Positions 8,178 through 17,426 of a stretch of DNA of 64,000 nt are shown in pieces. The DNA lies in contig JBMYXI010000003.1 of assembly GCA_049608225.1 (NCBI GenBank), positions 44,276 to 108,275 on the forward strand, in the 5' to 3' direction. The notes under the pieces are model-generated. The model ran no database searches, was not told the DNA's origin, and saw nothing but the letters and a program-made list of their open reading frames with translations. Numbering within the stretch: position 1 is the stretch's first letter; each line of letters opens with the position of its first letter. Source of the DNA: Parashewanella sp049608225 (lineage in GTDB: Bacteria > Pseudomonadota > Gammaproteobacteria > Enterobacterales > Shewanellaceae). The position numbers and the translations under genes were made by a program.

Positions 8178-9362
8178 ATGCAAGATTACGATGTGGTAAT
8201 AATCGGCGCAGGTGCGGCAGGGTTAATGTGTGGCGCAACCGCAGGTTATCGTGGTCGTAGTGTATTGGTATTAGATCACGCAAAACAAGCCGGTAAAAAA
8301 ATCTTGATCAGCGGTGGTGGCCGTTGTAATTTCACCAACGAGAACGCCCAACCAAACAACTATTTATGTGAAAACCCACATTTCGTAAAGTCCGCCCTTG
8401 CCCGTTATAGCGCACAAGATTTTATTGAATTAGTTGAACGTCATTGTATTGAGTATCACCACAAAACACTCGGCCAATTATTCTGTAACGAGTCAGCAAA
8501 AGATATTGTAAAAATGCTATTGACTGAATGCGAATGGGCGGGCACTAAGGTGCAATTGAGAACCGAAATCATCAAGTTATCGCGTGAGAAAAATGGGCTG
8601 TACCAGATCCAAACCTCACAAGGTGATTATCGTTGTCAAAGTCTTGTGATTGCCACTGGTGGTTTATCGATGCCCAAACTCGGCGCAACTCCTTTTGGCT
8701 ATAAAATCGCTGAGCAATTCGGTTTAAACGTGTTACCAACCAAAGCAGGCTTAGTTCCCTTCACTTGGCATCAGGAGGATAAGCAACGTTTCGAACCGTT
8801 AGCAGGTGTATCGGTACCAACGCGCATTACCGCAAAAGATGGCACTCAGTTTACCGAAGCTATGCTATTTACTCATCGAGGCTTGTCTGGCCCTGCTATT
8901 TTGCAAATATCTAATTTCTGGCAAGCCGGTGAAGCCATAGAAATTGATTTACTGCCCGATGTCGATTTATTCGAAGCTTTAGCTGCAATCACCCGTAAAC
9001 ATCCCAAACAGAGTCTTAAAAACACACTGATAAAGTGGTTACCAAAACGATTAATTGAAGTCTTGTTTGATGATGCATTACTGATCAAACAGCTCAATCA
9101 ACTTGATCATCCTATGCGAAATAAGCTGGTCGCCGATCTAAAACACTGGCAATTAGTGATGAATGGCACCGAAGGTTACCGCACCGCAGAAGTGACACTC
9201 GGCGGCGTTGATACTAACGAGTTATCATCAAAAACCTTCGAAGCTAAAAAATCAAAAGGACTCTTTTTTATTGGTGAAGTGATTGATGTTACCGGCTGGC
9301 TAGGGGGCTATAATTTCCAGTTTTCTTGGGCTTCAGGCGTTGCTTGTGGTGAGAGCTGTTAA
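8178..9362 (+). CDS. HI0933/YhiN family FAD-dependent oxidoreductase
   Basis: 394 residues. The dinucleotide-binding motif IIGAGAAG (8-15) is followed by SGGGRCNFTN (45-54), a hallmark of the HI0933-like family. A second FAD-contact region, FFIGEVIDVTGWLGGYNFQ, lies near the C-terminus. These flavoproteins are of uncertain function and are sometimes annotated as aminoacetone oxidase-like; the substrate cannot be told from sequence. It is a single gene behind the gpsA terminator, with the HAD-like pair downstream on the same strand. Confidence 0.88.
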   Translation: MQDYDVVIIGAGAAGLMCGATAGYRGRSVLVLDHAKQAGKKILISGGGRCNFTNENAQPNNYLCENPHFVKSALARYSAQDFIELVERHCIEYHHKTLGQLFCNESAKDIVKMLLTECEWAGTKVQLRTEIIKLSREKNGLYQIQTSQGDYRCQSLVIATGGLSMPKLGATPFGYKIAEQFGLNVLPTKAGLVPFTWHQEDKQRFEPLAGVSVPTRITAKDGTQFTEAMLFTHRGLSGPAILQISNFWQAGEAIEIDLLPDVDLFEALAAITRKHPKQSLKNTLIKWLPKRLIEVLFDDALLIKQLNQLDHPMRNKLVADLKHWQLVMNGTEGYRTAEVTLGGVDTNELSSKTFEAKKSKGLFFIGEVIDVTGWLGGYNFQFSWASGVACGESC

Positions 9363-9455
9363 CCTATATCACAATAGAATTCATCACTTCTGAGAATTAA
9401 GAGTTAACAAAAATTAATTTTTTCAAAAGCATCTGTACACTTTAGTTATGTAACA

Positions 9456-10535
9456 ATGCTGTTATCACAAATAAATGAGAATCCCGTGGCAGCAGCAACT
9501 CCTTCAACCTATACCCATGTTTATTTTCAAACACCTGAAAACTTCGATCCTGCTACGCTCGAAACAAACCGCATTCTGCTCCAGCACGGCTCTAATGAAG
9601 CACTTAAGCTTCATTTTAAATACGCCATAACACCTTTATCCAAGCATCATATTGCACTTTGGTTAACCTCTGGGAGTGAAAAGCCTGATGAGTTCTCGAT
9701 TGGAAAATTCTGTATTACATTCACAGATTCAGAGTATCAAAGTGAACGTATTCAACCAATTGAATTTAAAAGTGATGGCCAAAAAAAGGCATTCACTTAC
9801 TTTTTTGAACAAACCCAAATGCGAATTACAGCTTATGCCAGCGGGCATTTAGGTGTATTAGCAGCAATAAAGAAAGGTACAGTCCGATCGTTACCAAATA
9901 TTGACCATCAAGCATGGTCAATGAATCAAGTGAGCGATATTTGTGCTGAACATGCAGCCACAGCAGGAACGTTCGTATGCATGGATTTGGACCATGTTAT
10001 TGTTAAAATTTCACCAAATCAACAAGATCATTTTTCCGATCCTGAGTTTGTTTTTATTGAAGCTGAATTTCCACAGTTAATCTTGCAACTCAAGTCAGCA
10101 TTGCCTGAGGCTAAGTTTTTATTAGTCACTCATACCGGTGATAAATACTACCAACGTAAAATGGAAAAGCTGGCCAAGATAGGGTTTGAGCAATCTTGGT
10201 TTGACGCATGTATTTGTGCAACTAACAAAGGCACCCCACAGAGGAAGGTAAATGTTGTTGAACAGTGGGCGCAGAAGCACTCTTTTCCCATCGATTTTGT
10301 GATAGCAATTGACGATGATCACAAAATTTTGGCTGAATTTAAAAATAAATATCCTAGCCACAAATCTTGTACCATTCAGTTTATGCCCGCTATCCCTGCA
10401 CGGATCCAAGAACTACAAAAACTCGGAAAACTAAACGATGAGAGCCAATTATTTCAATATGACACTCATTCCGCAGAGCAATTAAAACTCTATCACCAAG
10501 CCGTTTTGTTAACGAAACATAGCCCTAAACCCTGA
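9456..10535 (+). CDS. HAD-like protein of unknown function, first of a tandem pair
   Basis: 359 residues. The first 170 have no recognised domain. The C-terminal half carries the four HAD-superfamily motifs in order: DLDHV (Asp177, Asp179), LLVTHTG (Thr225), NKGTP (Lys258) and AIDDDHK (Asp286-288). This is an intact phosphatase-type active site, most like the DUF2608-type HAD proteins of intracellular bacteria (family assignment uncertain). The next gene encodes a divergent paralogue 37 bases downstream, so they are probably co-transcribed. No clear ribosome binding site precedes 9456; a GTG at 9486 is an alternative start. No signal peptide is seen. The pair separates a flavoprotein gene from hslVU and looks accessory. 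Its substrate and role are unknown. Confidence 0.65.
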   Translation: MLLSQINENPVAAATPSTYTHVYFQTPENFDPATLETNRILLQHGSNEALKLHFKYAITPLSKHHIALWLTSGSEKPDEFSIGKFCITFTDSEYQSERIQPIEFKSDGQKKAFTYFFEQTQMRITAYASGHLGVLAAIKKGTVRSLPNIDHQAWSMNQVSDICAEHAATAGTFVCMDLDHVIVKISPNQQDHFSDPEFVFIEAEFPQLILQLKSALPEAKFLLVTHTGDKYYQRKMEKLAKIGFEQSWFDACICATNKGTPQRKVNVVEQWAQKHSFPIDFVIAIDDDHKILAEFKNKYPSHKSCTIQFMPAIPARIQELQKLGKLNDESQLFQYDTHSAEQLKLYHQAVLLTKHSPKP

Positions 10536-10572
10536 CGATAAGTCGTAAGTTACATTTCAGCTAGGTGAAGGT

Positions 10573-11559
10573 ATGGCAAGTTCTCGATTTGAATCATTAA
10601 CGATAACCGTTTCAGAAACTAGCTGCCTTCCCTATTATCAATTGTCAGAAACCGAACATATCAAGCTTGTAAAAGAAGTTGCAGCACTTCAAACCGCTTT
10701 AACTAAAACATCATCAAGTCAAAAATTTTTCACTGTGCATTTTTCCCCTACATTTCCTACATCAATAAATTTAGCCGATCCCTTTTATTCATCCTTTGAT
10801 TTTCAAGTGTTTTTTCAATCACCCTATCAGTTTTTTCTCGGGGGTGACATGGGTGGGAAAAAAGCACATTTTTCAGCATCCTTACACCACTTTATTGATG
10901 CCGCACTGTATCAAATTAACGCACAAAAAAAACTGCTAGCCACGATCCCAGCTTTAACTGTCGATAGGCAAATATTGAGTGTTCGCGAGTTAATCACACT
11001 CGATAATCGTTTACTCACTCAATCCAATTTATATTGGGTTATCGATCTTGATGAAGTCATTGTTACCCCTACTGGTGACAATGATAAAACGACCTATGTC
11101 ATGCTAGAGCCAGAGTTCTCCCTAATAATGCGGCAGCTCAAAGCCCGTAACCCAAACGCTGAGTTTATTTTACTGACACATACTCACAGCTCTTATATTG
11201 CTGAGAAACTAAAAAACATTGAGGGAGAATGCTTTCAAAGAGATCTATTTAATCATGTTCTTTGTTGTGATAACGAGAATAAAGGAAGCAGGTTAGCAAG
11301 ACATTTTATAGAGCAACAAGTAATTGATCCTCGCATTATTGCCATTGATGACGTTACTGATAATCTTGATAGCATTAAGCAAGCATTTCCAAAGCAAACG
11401 ACTTGTGTTCAATACATGGCTGGGATCCGCCCTAGGATAGAATATTACATGACCTGCTCACGCGTTTATTCTTATGAACGCTTTATGGAACACAGTAACT
11501 CTGAACTCCAAAAGCAATATGATCAATTGCTTCGTTTTCATGCTAACCGTAAACAATAA
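10573..11559 (+). CDS. HAD-like protein of unknown function, second of a tandem pair
   Basis: 328 residues. The N-terminal 150 residues are not recognised. The HAD motifs follow: VIDLDEV (Asp158, Asp160), LLTHTH (Thr202), NKGSRL (Lys237) and AIDDVTDNLDS (Asp259, Asp260). The order and spacing match the upstream paralogue, and both share an ending of the form 'FMPAIPARIQE' / 'YMAGIRPRIEY', so the pair arose by duplication and then diverged strongly at the N-terminus. The GTATG start is preceded by AGGTGAAGG, a good ribosome binding site. A phosphatase or related phosphotransfer activity is inferred from the intact motifs; the target is unknown. Confidence 0.65.
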   Translation: MASSRFESLTITVSETSCLPYYQLSETEHIKLVKEVAALQTALTKTSSSQKFFTVHFSPTFPTSINLADPFYSSFDFQVFFQSPYQFFLGGDMGGKKAHFSASLHHFIDAALYQINAQKKLLATIPALTVDRQILSVRELITLDNRLLTQSNLYWVIDLDEVIVTPTGDNDKTTYVMLEPEFSLIMRQLKARNPNAEFILLTHTHSSYIAEKLKNIEGECFQRDLFNHVLCCDNENKGSRLARHFIEQQVIDPRIIAIDDVTDNLDSIKQAFPKQTTCVQYMAGIRPRIEYYMTCSRVYSYERFMEHSNSELQKQYDQLLRFHANRKQ

Positions 11560-11693
11560 AAACATTCACCTCAGCTTCGATGCATTTCAAAATAACTTCA
11601 ACCTTTCTCCCCTTGAATCCGTAAACTTTGCCCTTATATCTATATCAATCATTCACTGCTAGCTTTTGGGCAGTCTATTAAGAGGAATTTTTT

Positions 11694-12218
11694 GTGACTA
11701 CAATCGTTTCCGTTCGTCGCAACAATCAAGTAGTTATTGCTGGTGATGGTCAAGTGTCTCTTGGCAATACCGTAATGAAAGGCAACGCTAAAAAGGTCCG
11801 TCGTCTTTATCATGAAAAAGTATTAGCTGGTTTTGCTGGCGGCACCGCTGATGCCTTTACCTTATTTGAACGCTTTGAAGCCAAACTTGAAATGCATCAA
11901 GGCCATCTACTGCGCTCAGCAGTCGAGCTCGCTAAAGATTGGCGCACTGATCGCATGCTACGTAAATTAGAGGCAATGCTGGTAGTTGCCGATGGTGAAA
12001 GCTCACTTATCATAACGGGTAACGGTGATGTTGTTCAGCCAGAACATGATCTGGTTGCTATTGGTTCAGGCGGTAATTTTGCCCAAGCAGCGGCGTTAGC
12101 TCTACTAGAAAATACCGAATTAAGTGCCAAAGACATTGCCGAAAAAGCACTCACAATTGCCGGTGATATTTGTGTATTCACCAACCAGCACAAGACCATT
12201 GAAGAACTTAACTATTAA
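11694..12218 (+). CDS. hslV: ATP-dependent protease peptidase subunit HslV
   Basis: 174 residues from a GTG start preceded by AGAGGA. The N-terminus MTTIVSVRR yields the catalytic Thr once the initiator Met is removed. GDGQVSLG and the Gly-rich GSGGNFAQAAA segment are family hallmarks. HslV forms a double hexameric ring, is gated and fed by HslU, and degrades misfolded or regulatory proteins in the cytoplasm. hslU begins 18 bases after the stop in the usual two-gene operon. Confidence 0.97.
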   Translation: MTTIVSVRRNNQVVIAGDGQVSLGNTVMKGNAKKVRRLYHEKVLAGFAGGTADAFTLFERFEAKLEMHQGHLLRSAVELAKDWRTDRMLRKLEAMLVVADGESSLIITGNGDVVQPEHDLVAIGSGGNFAQAAALALLENTELSAKDIAEKALTIAGDICVFTNQHKTIEELNY

Positions 12219-12236
12219 TCAGAGCGGTAACGAATT

Positions 12237-13562
12237 ATGTCTCAAATGACCCCACGTGAAATTGTTCACGAACTCGACTCTCACATTATCGGCCAACAAA
12301 AGGCGAAGCGCTCTGTGGCCATAGCTCTGCGTAATCGCTGGCGCCGTATGCAATTAGATTCCGATCTTCGCCAAGAGATCACCCCAAAAAATATCTTGAT
12401 GATTGGCCCAACAGGTGTAGGTAAAACTGAGATTGCTCGTCGTTTAGCTAAGCTTGCTAACGCGCCTTTCATTAAAGTTGAAGCCACCAAATTTACTGAA
12501 GTGGGTTATGTTGGTAAAGAAGTTGAACAAATCATTCGTGATTTGACTGACTCTGCTATAAAACTGACACGCGAGCAGCAAATGACGCAAGTGCGTCATC
12601 GCGCAGAAGAAGCTGCGGAAGAACGTATATTGGATGCATTATTGCCGCCAGTAAAAGATGACTGGGATGCTGACAACAATAAAAATTCGTCGACACGCCA
12701 AGTGTTCCGTAAAAAATTACGCGAAGGCCAGTTAGAAGACAAAGAAATTGAAATCGATATCGCTGCACCGCAAGTTAATGTCGAAATTATGTCACCACCG
12801 GGCATGGAAGACATGACCAATCAGCTTCAAGGCTTGTTCCAAAATATGGGACAAACGCCAACCAAGCGTAAGAAGCTGAAAATCAAAGATGCTATGAAGC
12901 AGCTAATTGAAGAAGAAGCTGCAAAGCTAGTTAATCAAGATGACTTGAAAGAACAAGCCATTGAACTTGTTGAGCAGCATGGCATTGTGTTCCTTGATGA
13001 AATCGACAAAATTTGTAAACGTGGTGAAGCATCGGGTCCAGATGTATCTCGTGAAGGCGTACAACGTGACTTGCTGCCTTTAGTTGAAGGTTGCACAGTT
13101 AGTACCAAACACGGCATGGTAAAAACCGATCATATTTTATTTATTGCCTCTGGCGCTTTCCAAATGGCGAAGCCATCAGATTTGATCCCTGAGCTGCAAG
13201 GACGTTTACCTATCCGCGTGGAATTAAGCGCACTATCAGCTGATGACTTTAAGCGTATTTTAACCGAGCCAAATGCGTCGTTAACAGAGCAATACGTTGC
13301 CTTGATGTCGACCGAAGGGGTAACCATTGAGTTCGCTGACAGTGGCATTGATGCCATTGCGAATGCCGCTTGGCAAGTAAACGAGCGTACCGAGAACATA
13401 GGTGCGCGTCGTTTGCATACAGTAATGGAACGGTTAATGGAAGAAATGTCATACGATGCGTCCGACAAATCAGGAACTACGCTGGTTGTTGACGCAGATT
13501 ACGTAAACAAGCACCTTGATAATCTTGTTCAAGACGAAGACTTAAGTCGTTTCGTTCTTTAA
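12237..13562 (+). CDS. hslU: HslU ATPase subunit of the HslUV protease
   Basis: 441 residues. Walker A is GPTGVGKT (57-64). An I-domain of variable sequence (about 110-240) precedes Walker B, IVFLDEIDK. The sensor and C-terminal region includes ARRLHTVMERLMEE, and the C-terminus ends in the conserved DLSRFVL that docks into HslV. It unfolds substrates and passes them to HslV. The last bases are followed by a hairpin at 13582-13607. Confidence 0.97.
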   Translation: MSQMTPREIVHELDSHIIGQQKAKRSVAIALRNRWRRMQLDSDLRQEITPKNILMIGPTGVGKTEIARRLAKLANAPFIKVEATKFTEVGYVGKEVEQIIRDLTDSAIKLTREQQMTQVRHRAEEAAEERILDALLPPVKDDWDADNNKNSSTRQVFRKKLREGQLEDKEIEIDIAAPQVNVEIMSPPGMEDMTNQLQGLFQNMGQTPTKRKKLKIKDAMKQLIEEEAAKLVNQDDLKEQAIELVEQHGIVFLDEIDKICKRGEASGPDVSREGVQRDLLPLVEGCTVSTKHGMVKTDHILFIASGAFQMAKPSDLIPELQGRLPIRVELSALSADDFKRILTEPNASLTEQYVALMSTEGVTIEFADSGIDAIANAAWQVNERTENIGARRLHTVMERLMEEMSYDASDKSGTTLVVDADYVNKHLDNLVQDEDLSRFVL

Positions 13563-13581
13563 TCGCAACATAATTAAAACT

Positions 13582-13607
13582 AAGCCAGATGCGCCTGTAT
13601 CTGGCTT
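13582..13607 (+). terminator. Hairpin after hslU, possible weak terminator
   Basis: AAGCCAGAT and ATCTGGCTT form a 9-bp perfect stem with an 8-base loop, 20 bases after the hslU stop. No T run follows, so it may be a weak terminator or an mRNA-stabilising hairpin. It contains the first in-frame ATG of the next gene, one reason for choosing the later start there. Confidence 0.5.
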
Positions 13608-13618
13608 TGAGAAACACC

Positions 13619-14005
13619 ATGAATACCACACCTAACGTAACCAATTTAACACTCAAAAAGAAAAGCCGCGTATTACAGATAAGTTTTTCTGATGGCAGTG
13701 ACTTTGAACTAAGTTGTGAATTCTTACGTGTGCATTCTCCTTCTGCTGAAGTACAAGGGCACGGCACACCGACTCTGGTTCAACACAAAAAATTGGTTAA
13801 CATTTCCAGTATTGAGCCTGTGGGTCACTATGGTGTAAAACTGGTGTTTGATGACGGTCACGATACTGGCATTTACTCTTGGTCTGTGCTGTATCATCTC
13901 GCCACTCATTATGATGAACTATGGCAAAACTATCTTAAATCAATTGCAATTAACAAAGGCTCCCGTGAAGCGCTGATATCAATGGCGGTGAAATATACTC
14001 CTTAA
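13619..14005 (+). CDS. DUF971 (gamma-butyrobetaine hydroxylase-like N-terminal domain) protein
   Basis: 128 residues from the ATG at 13619. An in-frame ATG at 13589 lies inside the hslU hairpin and adds a non-conserved extension. A single DUF971 domain is visible: LTLKKKSRVLQISFSDG, CEFLRVHSPSAEVQGHG, and DDGHDTGIYSWSVLYHLATHYDELW. Stand-alone proteins of this family follow hslVU in many gammaproteobacteria. The domain also occurs at the N-terminus of iron/2-oxoglutarate hydroxylases, but the stand-alone role is unknown. Confidence 0.85.
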   Translation: MNTTPNVTNLTLKKKSRVLQISFSDGSDFELSCEFLRVHSPSAEVQGHGTPTLVQHKKLVNISSIEPVGHYGVKLVFDDGHDTGIYSWSVLYHLATHYDELWQNYLKSIAINKGSREALISMAVKYTP

Positions 14006-14340
14006 CTCGTTTGTGATGAAAATAATAAAAATACCAGTACATTTCTTATCTTCTTCACAGCAAGAAAAATTGTCTGCTATATCAAAATATTAAATAAAAA
14101 CCAGTACCCCCCTCTCTTTGTTAATTAATTATTCAAAATAATTTCATCCTATTGATTCAGCTAGGGTTCAGCGTATAGCAGCGTATATTAGGGCTACCTG
14201 TTGCTCATTATGAGTAAGCGCATACTCAAGTTAAGCGCGAGTAATATTGATCATATCTGCAATGGAAGAGTGCATTTATCCAAAAATATTTCATTTTCGC
14301 TGGATAAATGTTCAATTTGTTAGGTTATAGGATCCAAATT
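14006..14340. other. Gene-free stretch upstream of the M4 metallopeptidase
   Basis: 335 AT-rich bases without a supportable gene. CTCAT/ATGAG arms lie around 14203-14213 and GAGTA/TACTC arms follow directly. CATTTATCCA and TGGATAAATG (about 14273-14310) form a 10-bp perfect inverted repeat spaced 18 bases apart, ending about 30 bases before the ATG. These are plausible operator or leader-hairpin sites for a regulated secreted protease; no named regulator box was recognised. Confidence 0.4.
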
Positions 14341-15846
14341 ATGACATCCAAAACATCAATCTCTTTGTTAGCGAGCATTATTGCTGCCACTTTTTCGTTT
14401 TCAAGCTCTGCTGCGGACATTGTAGACTTAGGCTCTATGAGCCAGTCTGCAACCACAGATCTAAGCCAGCATTTTCAGTTAGATAATCAAACAAGTTTTA
14501 AAGCTGGTAAAGCCATTCCGATTGCCCATGGAAAAGTGAAATATCGTTTACAACAGTACTATCAAGGCATACCTGTTTTTGGCTACAGCATTTCATCTGC
14601 AAAAGACAATATGGGGATGTATGCTGACGTACAAGGACTAGCTGTAACTAACTTTAATCAAACCGATAACTTTAGTGTGCCAAGCATCACCCCAGAACAA
14701 GCACTGAATATCGCCATTCCATTGCACCAATCCGATGTAGGCATGCAACAAAGTAAGCCGAGAAATAAAGATGCCAAACTCTGGGTATGGTTAGACAGTG
14801 ATCAACAACCACATTTAGTCTACATAACTAACTACTTACTTGAAGGTCCACAAACGAGCCGTCCTTATACCATTGTTGATGCACATACAGGTAAAGTCTT
14901 AGATCAATGGGAAGGTTTAACCACTGAAAAAATTGCCACTGGTTTTGGTGGTAACGAAAAAATAGGAAAATACGAATACGGCAAAGACTTCGATAAAATC
15001 AATGTCACCAAAAAGGGCAATACTTGTTATATGAAAAATGACAAGGTGATGACCATTGATTTAAAACATTGGCACTTCTGGAATAGCTGGCTGAAAAAAC
15101 CGGTAAAATTTGATTGCCCTCGTTATGACGAGAAAGAAGTCAATGGTGGCTATGGTGAAGTAAATGATGCTCAGTACTTCGGTGGTGTGATCTTTGATAT
15201 GTATAAAGACTGGTTTAATGCCGCACCTTTGACGATTCAATTGGTTATGCGAGTTCACTATTTGTGGGGATTCGATAACGCCATGTGGAATGGTAAAAAC
15301 ATGACCTTTGGTGATGGACAAATGCTGTTTTATCCACTAGTCGCACTGGACGTCACTGCCCACGAAATCAGTCACGGCTTTACCGAGCAAAATTCTGGCT
15401 TAGTCTATAAAGGTCAATCTGGCGGCATGAATGAAGCCTTCTCAGATATGGCAGGTGAAGCGGCTAAATATTATATGCGCGGTAAAAATGACTTTAAAGT
15501 TGGTGCACAAATCACCAAGAAAATGAATGCGCTACGCTATTTCGACGATCCCACCAAAGACGGCATGTCGATTGGTAGCGCCAAAGACTATAAAACCAGC
15601 TTAAATGTTCACTTTAGTTCAGGTGTTTATAATAAAGCTTTCTATACCTTAGCAACGACCAATGGCTGGAACACCAAAAGTGCATTTGAAGTATTTGCCA
15701 AGGCCAATCAGTTATATTGGAATGCAAATAGTAGCTTTAAAAATGGCGCTTGCGGTGTCGTGAAAGCGGCAAAAGATATGGATCGCAGCCAAGAAGATGT
15801 GCTTAACGCCTTTGCTGCTGTAGATATCGTAAATCCATGCAGTTAG
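14341..15846 (+). CDS. Secreted M4 family (thermolysin-like) metallopeptidase
   Basis: 501 residues from the ATG at 14341; an upstream in-frame ATG at 14308 would spoil the signal peptide. A signal peptide (about 1-24, ending SSSA) is followed by an FTP/PepSY-type propeptide (about 30-200) and the catalytic domain. Zinc ligands are HEISH (His341, Glu342, His345) and GGMNEAFSD (Glu365); VHFSSG supplies the active-site His424. It resembles vibriolysin and elastase-type proteases of Vibrio and Pseudomonas but lacks the extra C-terminal domain of the roughly 610-residue vibriolysins. It would be exported through Sec and probably released by type II secretion, degrading host or environmental protein. 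It is monocistronic with a good terminator after it. Confidence 0.93.
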   Translation: MTSKTSISLLASIIAATFSFSSSAADIVDLGSMSQSATTDLSQHFQLDNQTSFKAGKAIPIAHGKVKYRLQQYYQGIPVFGYSISSAKDNMGMYADVQGLAVTNFNQTDNFSVPSITPEQALNIAIPLHQSDVGMQQSKPRNKDAKLWVWLDSDQQPHLVYITNYLLEGPQTSRPYTIVDAHTGKVLDQWEGLTTEKIATGFGGNEKIGKYEYGKDFDKINVTKKGNTCYMKNDKVMTIDLKHWHFWNSWLKKPVKFDCPRYDEKEVNGGYGEVNDAQYFGGVIFDMYKDWFNAAPLTIQLVMRVHYLWGFDNAMWNGKNMTFGDGQMLFYPLVALDVTAHEISHGFTEQNSGLVYKGQSGGMNEAFSDMAGEAAKYYMRGKNDFKVGAQITKKMNALRYFDDPTKDGMSIGSAKDYKTSLNVHFSSGVYNKAFYTLATTNGWNTKSAFEVFAKANQLYWNANSSFKNGACGVVKAAKDMDRSQEDVLNAFAAVDIVNPCS

Positions 15847-15857
15847 TTTAAAGGAGG

Positions 15858-15890
15858 CCACCTTTTTAACATTGTTGAAAAGGTGGTTTA
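15858..15890 (+). terminator. Rho-independent terminator of the M4 peptidase gene
   Basis: CCACCTTTT and AAAAGGTGG arms form a stable stem followed by TTTA, starting 12 bases after the stop codon. Confidence 0.8.
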
Positions 15891-15981
15891 TCAACCATCA
15901 AGACAGTACTTTAGGATATCAATATGTCCCGCATTATTGAGCTAAATGTTTATCACTAGATCTTAAATATTATAACTTCTC

Positions 15982-17355
15982 ATGGCACTAACAGCCGAAC
16001 GTCTAAGACAGCATGTCATTGAACATCCACTGCAATTTCGACCAACACAAGCTGAAAATAAACATATAGTAGAGTTATCTTTAGGTTGGATGAAAAAGTT
16101 TCATCTCAATTTTGCTCCTTCTCCAAAAGGAATCCTTGAGTTTCACTCAGTAAAACAAGTGGCAGGTTCAAAACAACACGAAACTCATGAATGCCAAATT
16201 ATTCACAAGGCTTTTCAACATTATCGACTTCCTTGCACTTCATTACCTACAAAATACCAAAAATTTAATGAAGATAAAGTAAAACGAAAATTGACCTCTC
16301 TGAGAGCGATATGCGGTTTGCAACCGTTCCCATCAGATTGCAGACTCATTGAACTTCATCACCCAAGCGGTGATATCCTTTATTGTGATCCACTTGGCCA
16401 GTTCTCTCCTATTGCGCAGTGTTCAACAGCAGCAGATTGGGTCAATTATGAGTTCTTACCCCAACGCCCGAGTCGTGGTACCGAGAGCGAAGAGAGCGCT
16501 AATTACCATGATCAGCGACTACAGGAATATGTATTAATTGAGAACGAAGGATCTGCTCTGGAAGTCTCAGACTCACTAGTCTCGAGCACTCTTAAGTGTC
16601 AACGCCCATTTGTCTGCGGTTCAATGAAAACATTAGATTTTAAAGATGAACAATCAGTAACCCTCCACTTTAATCGAGGATTTGAATTAACAGACTGGCA
16701 AATCCGTACAAATCATCAAATGGTCAGAATACTCAGGCCATTTTCGACGATATGCCCTTGCATTGCGATAAGCAGAACTAGCATGATTTGCGAAAACGCA
16801 GGGCAAGACCTATCCATTCATTTAGCACATGGAGGTTCAATGTCCATGTCTCAGTTCAGACAACTTTGCATCGACATGGGAGAAATTCATCAACGTAATA
16901 TCATTTTAGGTGATATAAAACTTGCCAATTTAGCCATACAATTTGACAGTGCAATGGTAAAAATGATTGATCTCGACAGCATACAAACTCTAAACCAAGC
17001 AGTTACAAATTATAGAATGTTAACCATCACCCCCCGCTATATAACGAAAGGTTTATATGAGGCTATACGAGAACAAGATGCATTCGCTCACCTATCCAGA
17101 GACAGCTACGCTCTGCTCTTGTGTATGATCCAAGCAACGACAACAGCTGAAATTAGAACATTAATCAATAGCCTTGATGGTCGGCAACAAAAAGGATTGT
17201 TGTCTTGCATAAAAGTATCAATCGAGCAAAAAAACGTGATTGAAAAATGGGTGATGAGCCACTTTAAATCGGACCATCATCAAGCATTATTCGATTTCTT
17301 AAATGATCCATATAAAAATTCATTAGTTAAACCACTCTCTCAGATGTTGGCATAG
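15982..17355 (+). CDS. Protein kinase-like protein A, possible degenerate kinase
   Basis: 457 residues. The first 210 have no recognised domain. From about 215 the sequence follows a protein-kinase fold: catalytic loop HQRNIILGDIKLANL (His303, Asp311, Lys313, Asn316) and a DFG-equivalent IDLDS (Asp330). It aligns without gaps over about 99 residues with kinase-like protein B at 20954-22183, roughly 30 identities by eye, and the C-termini also match (FLNDPYK... / FLCDPVQ...). In that alignment the beta-3 Lys of B (Lys185) is Asn231 here, and the alpha-C Glu (Glu194 of B) is Gln240, so nucleotide binding may be altered. No transmembrane segment or signal peptide is seen. It is inserted between the M4 protease and ubiD. 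Eukaryote-like kinases of this kind are often host-directed effectors; that role is inference. Confidence 0.6.
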   Translation: MALTAERLRQHVIEHPLQFRPTQAENKHIVELSLGWMKKFHLNFAPSPKGILEFHSVKQVAGSKQHETHECQIIHKAFQHYRLPCTSLPTKYQKFNEDKVKRKLTSLRAICGLQPFPSDCRLIELHHPSGDILYCDPLGQFSPIAQCSTAADWVNYEFLPQRPSRGTESEESANYHDQRLQEYVLIENEGSALEVSDSLVSSTLKCQRPFVCGSMKTLDFKDEQSVTLHFNRGFELTDWQIRTNHQMVRILRPFSTICPCIAISRTSMICENAGQDLSIHLAHGGSMSMSQFRQLCIDMGEIHQRNIILGDIKLANLAIQFDSAMVKMIDLDSIQTLNQAVTNYRMLTITPRYITKGLYEAIREQDAFAHLSRDSYALLLCMIQATTTAEIRTLINSLDGRQQKGLLSCIKVSIEQKNVIEKWVMSHFKSDHHQALFDFLNDPYKNSLVKPLSQMLA

Positions 17356-17426
17356 CAATCGAGCATTACCTATTATCAAAAAAATGCTATAGTGCGCTCC
17401 ATGTCACAAAACCTGAGTTTGCCTAC

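Noticed and set aside
13589..13618. Upstream start codon for the DUF971 gene
   Set aside because: It lies in the hairpin after hslU and adds non-conserved residues; the ATG at 13619 fits the family.
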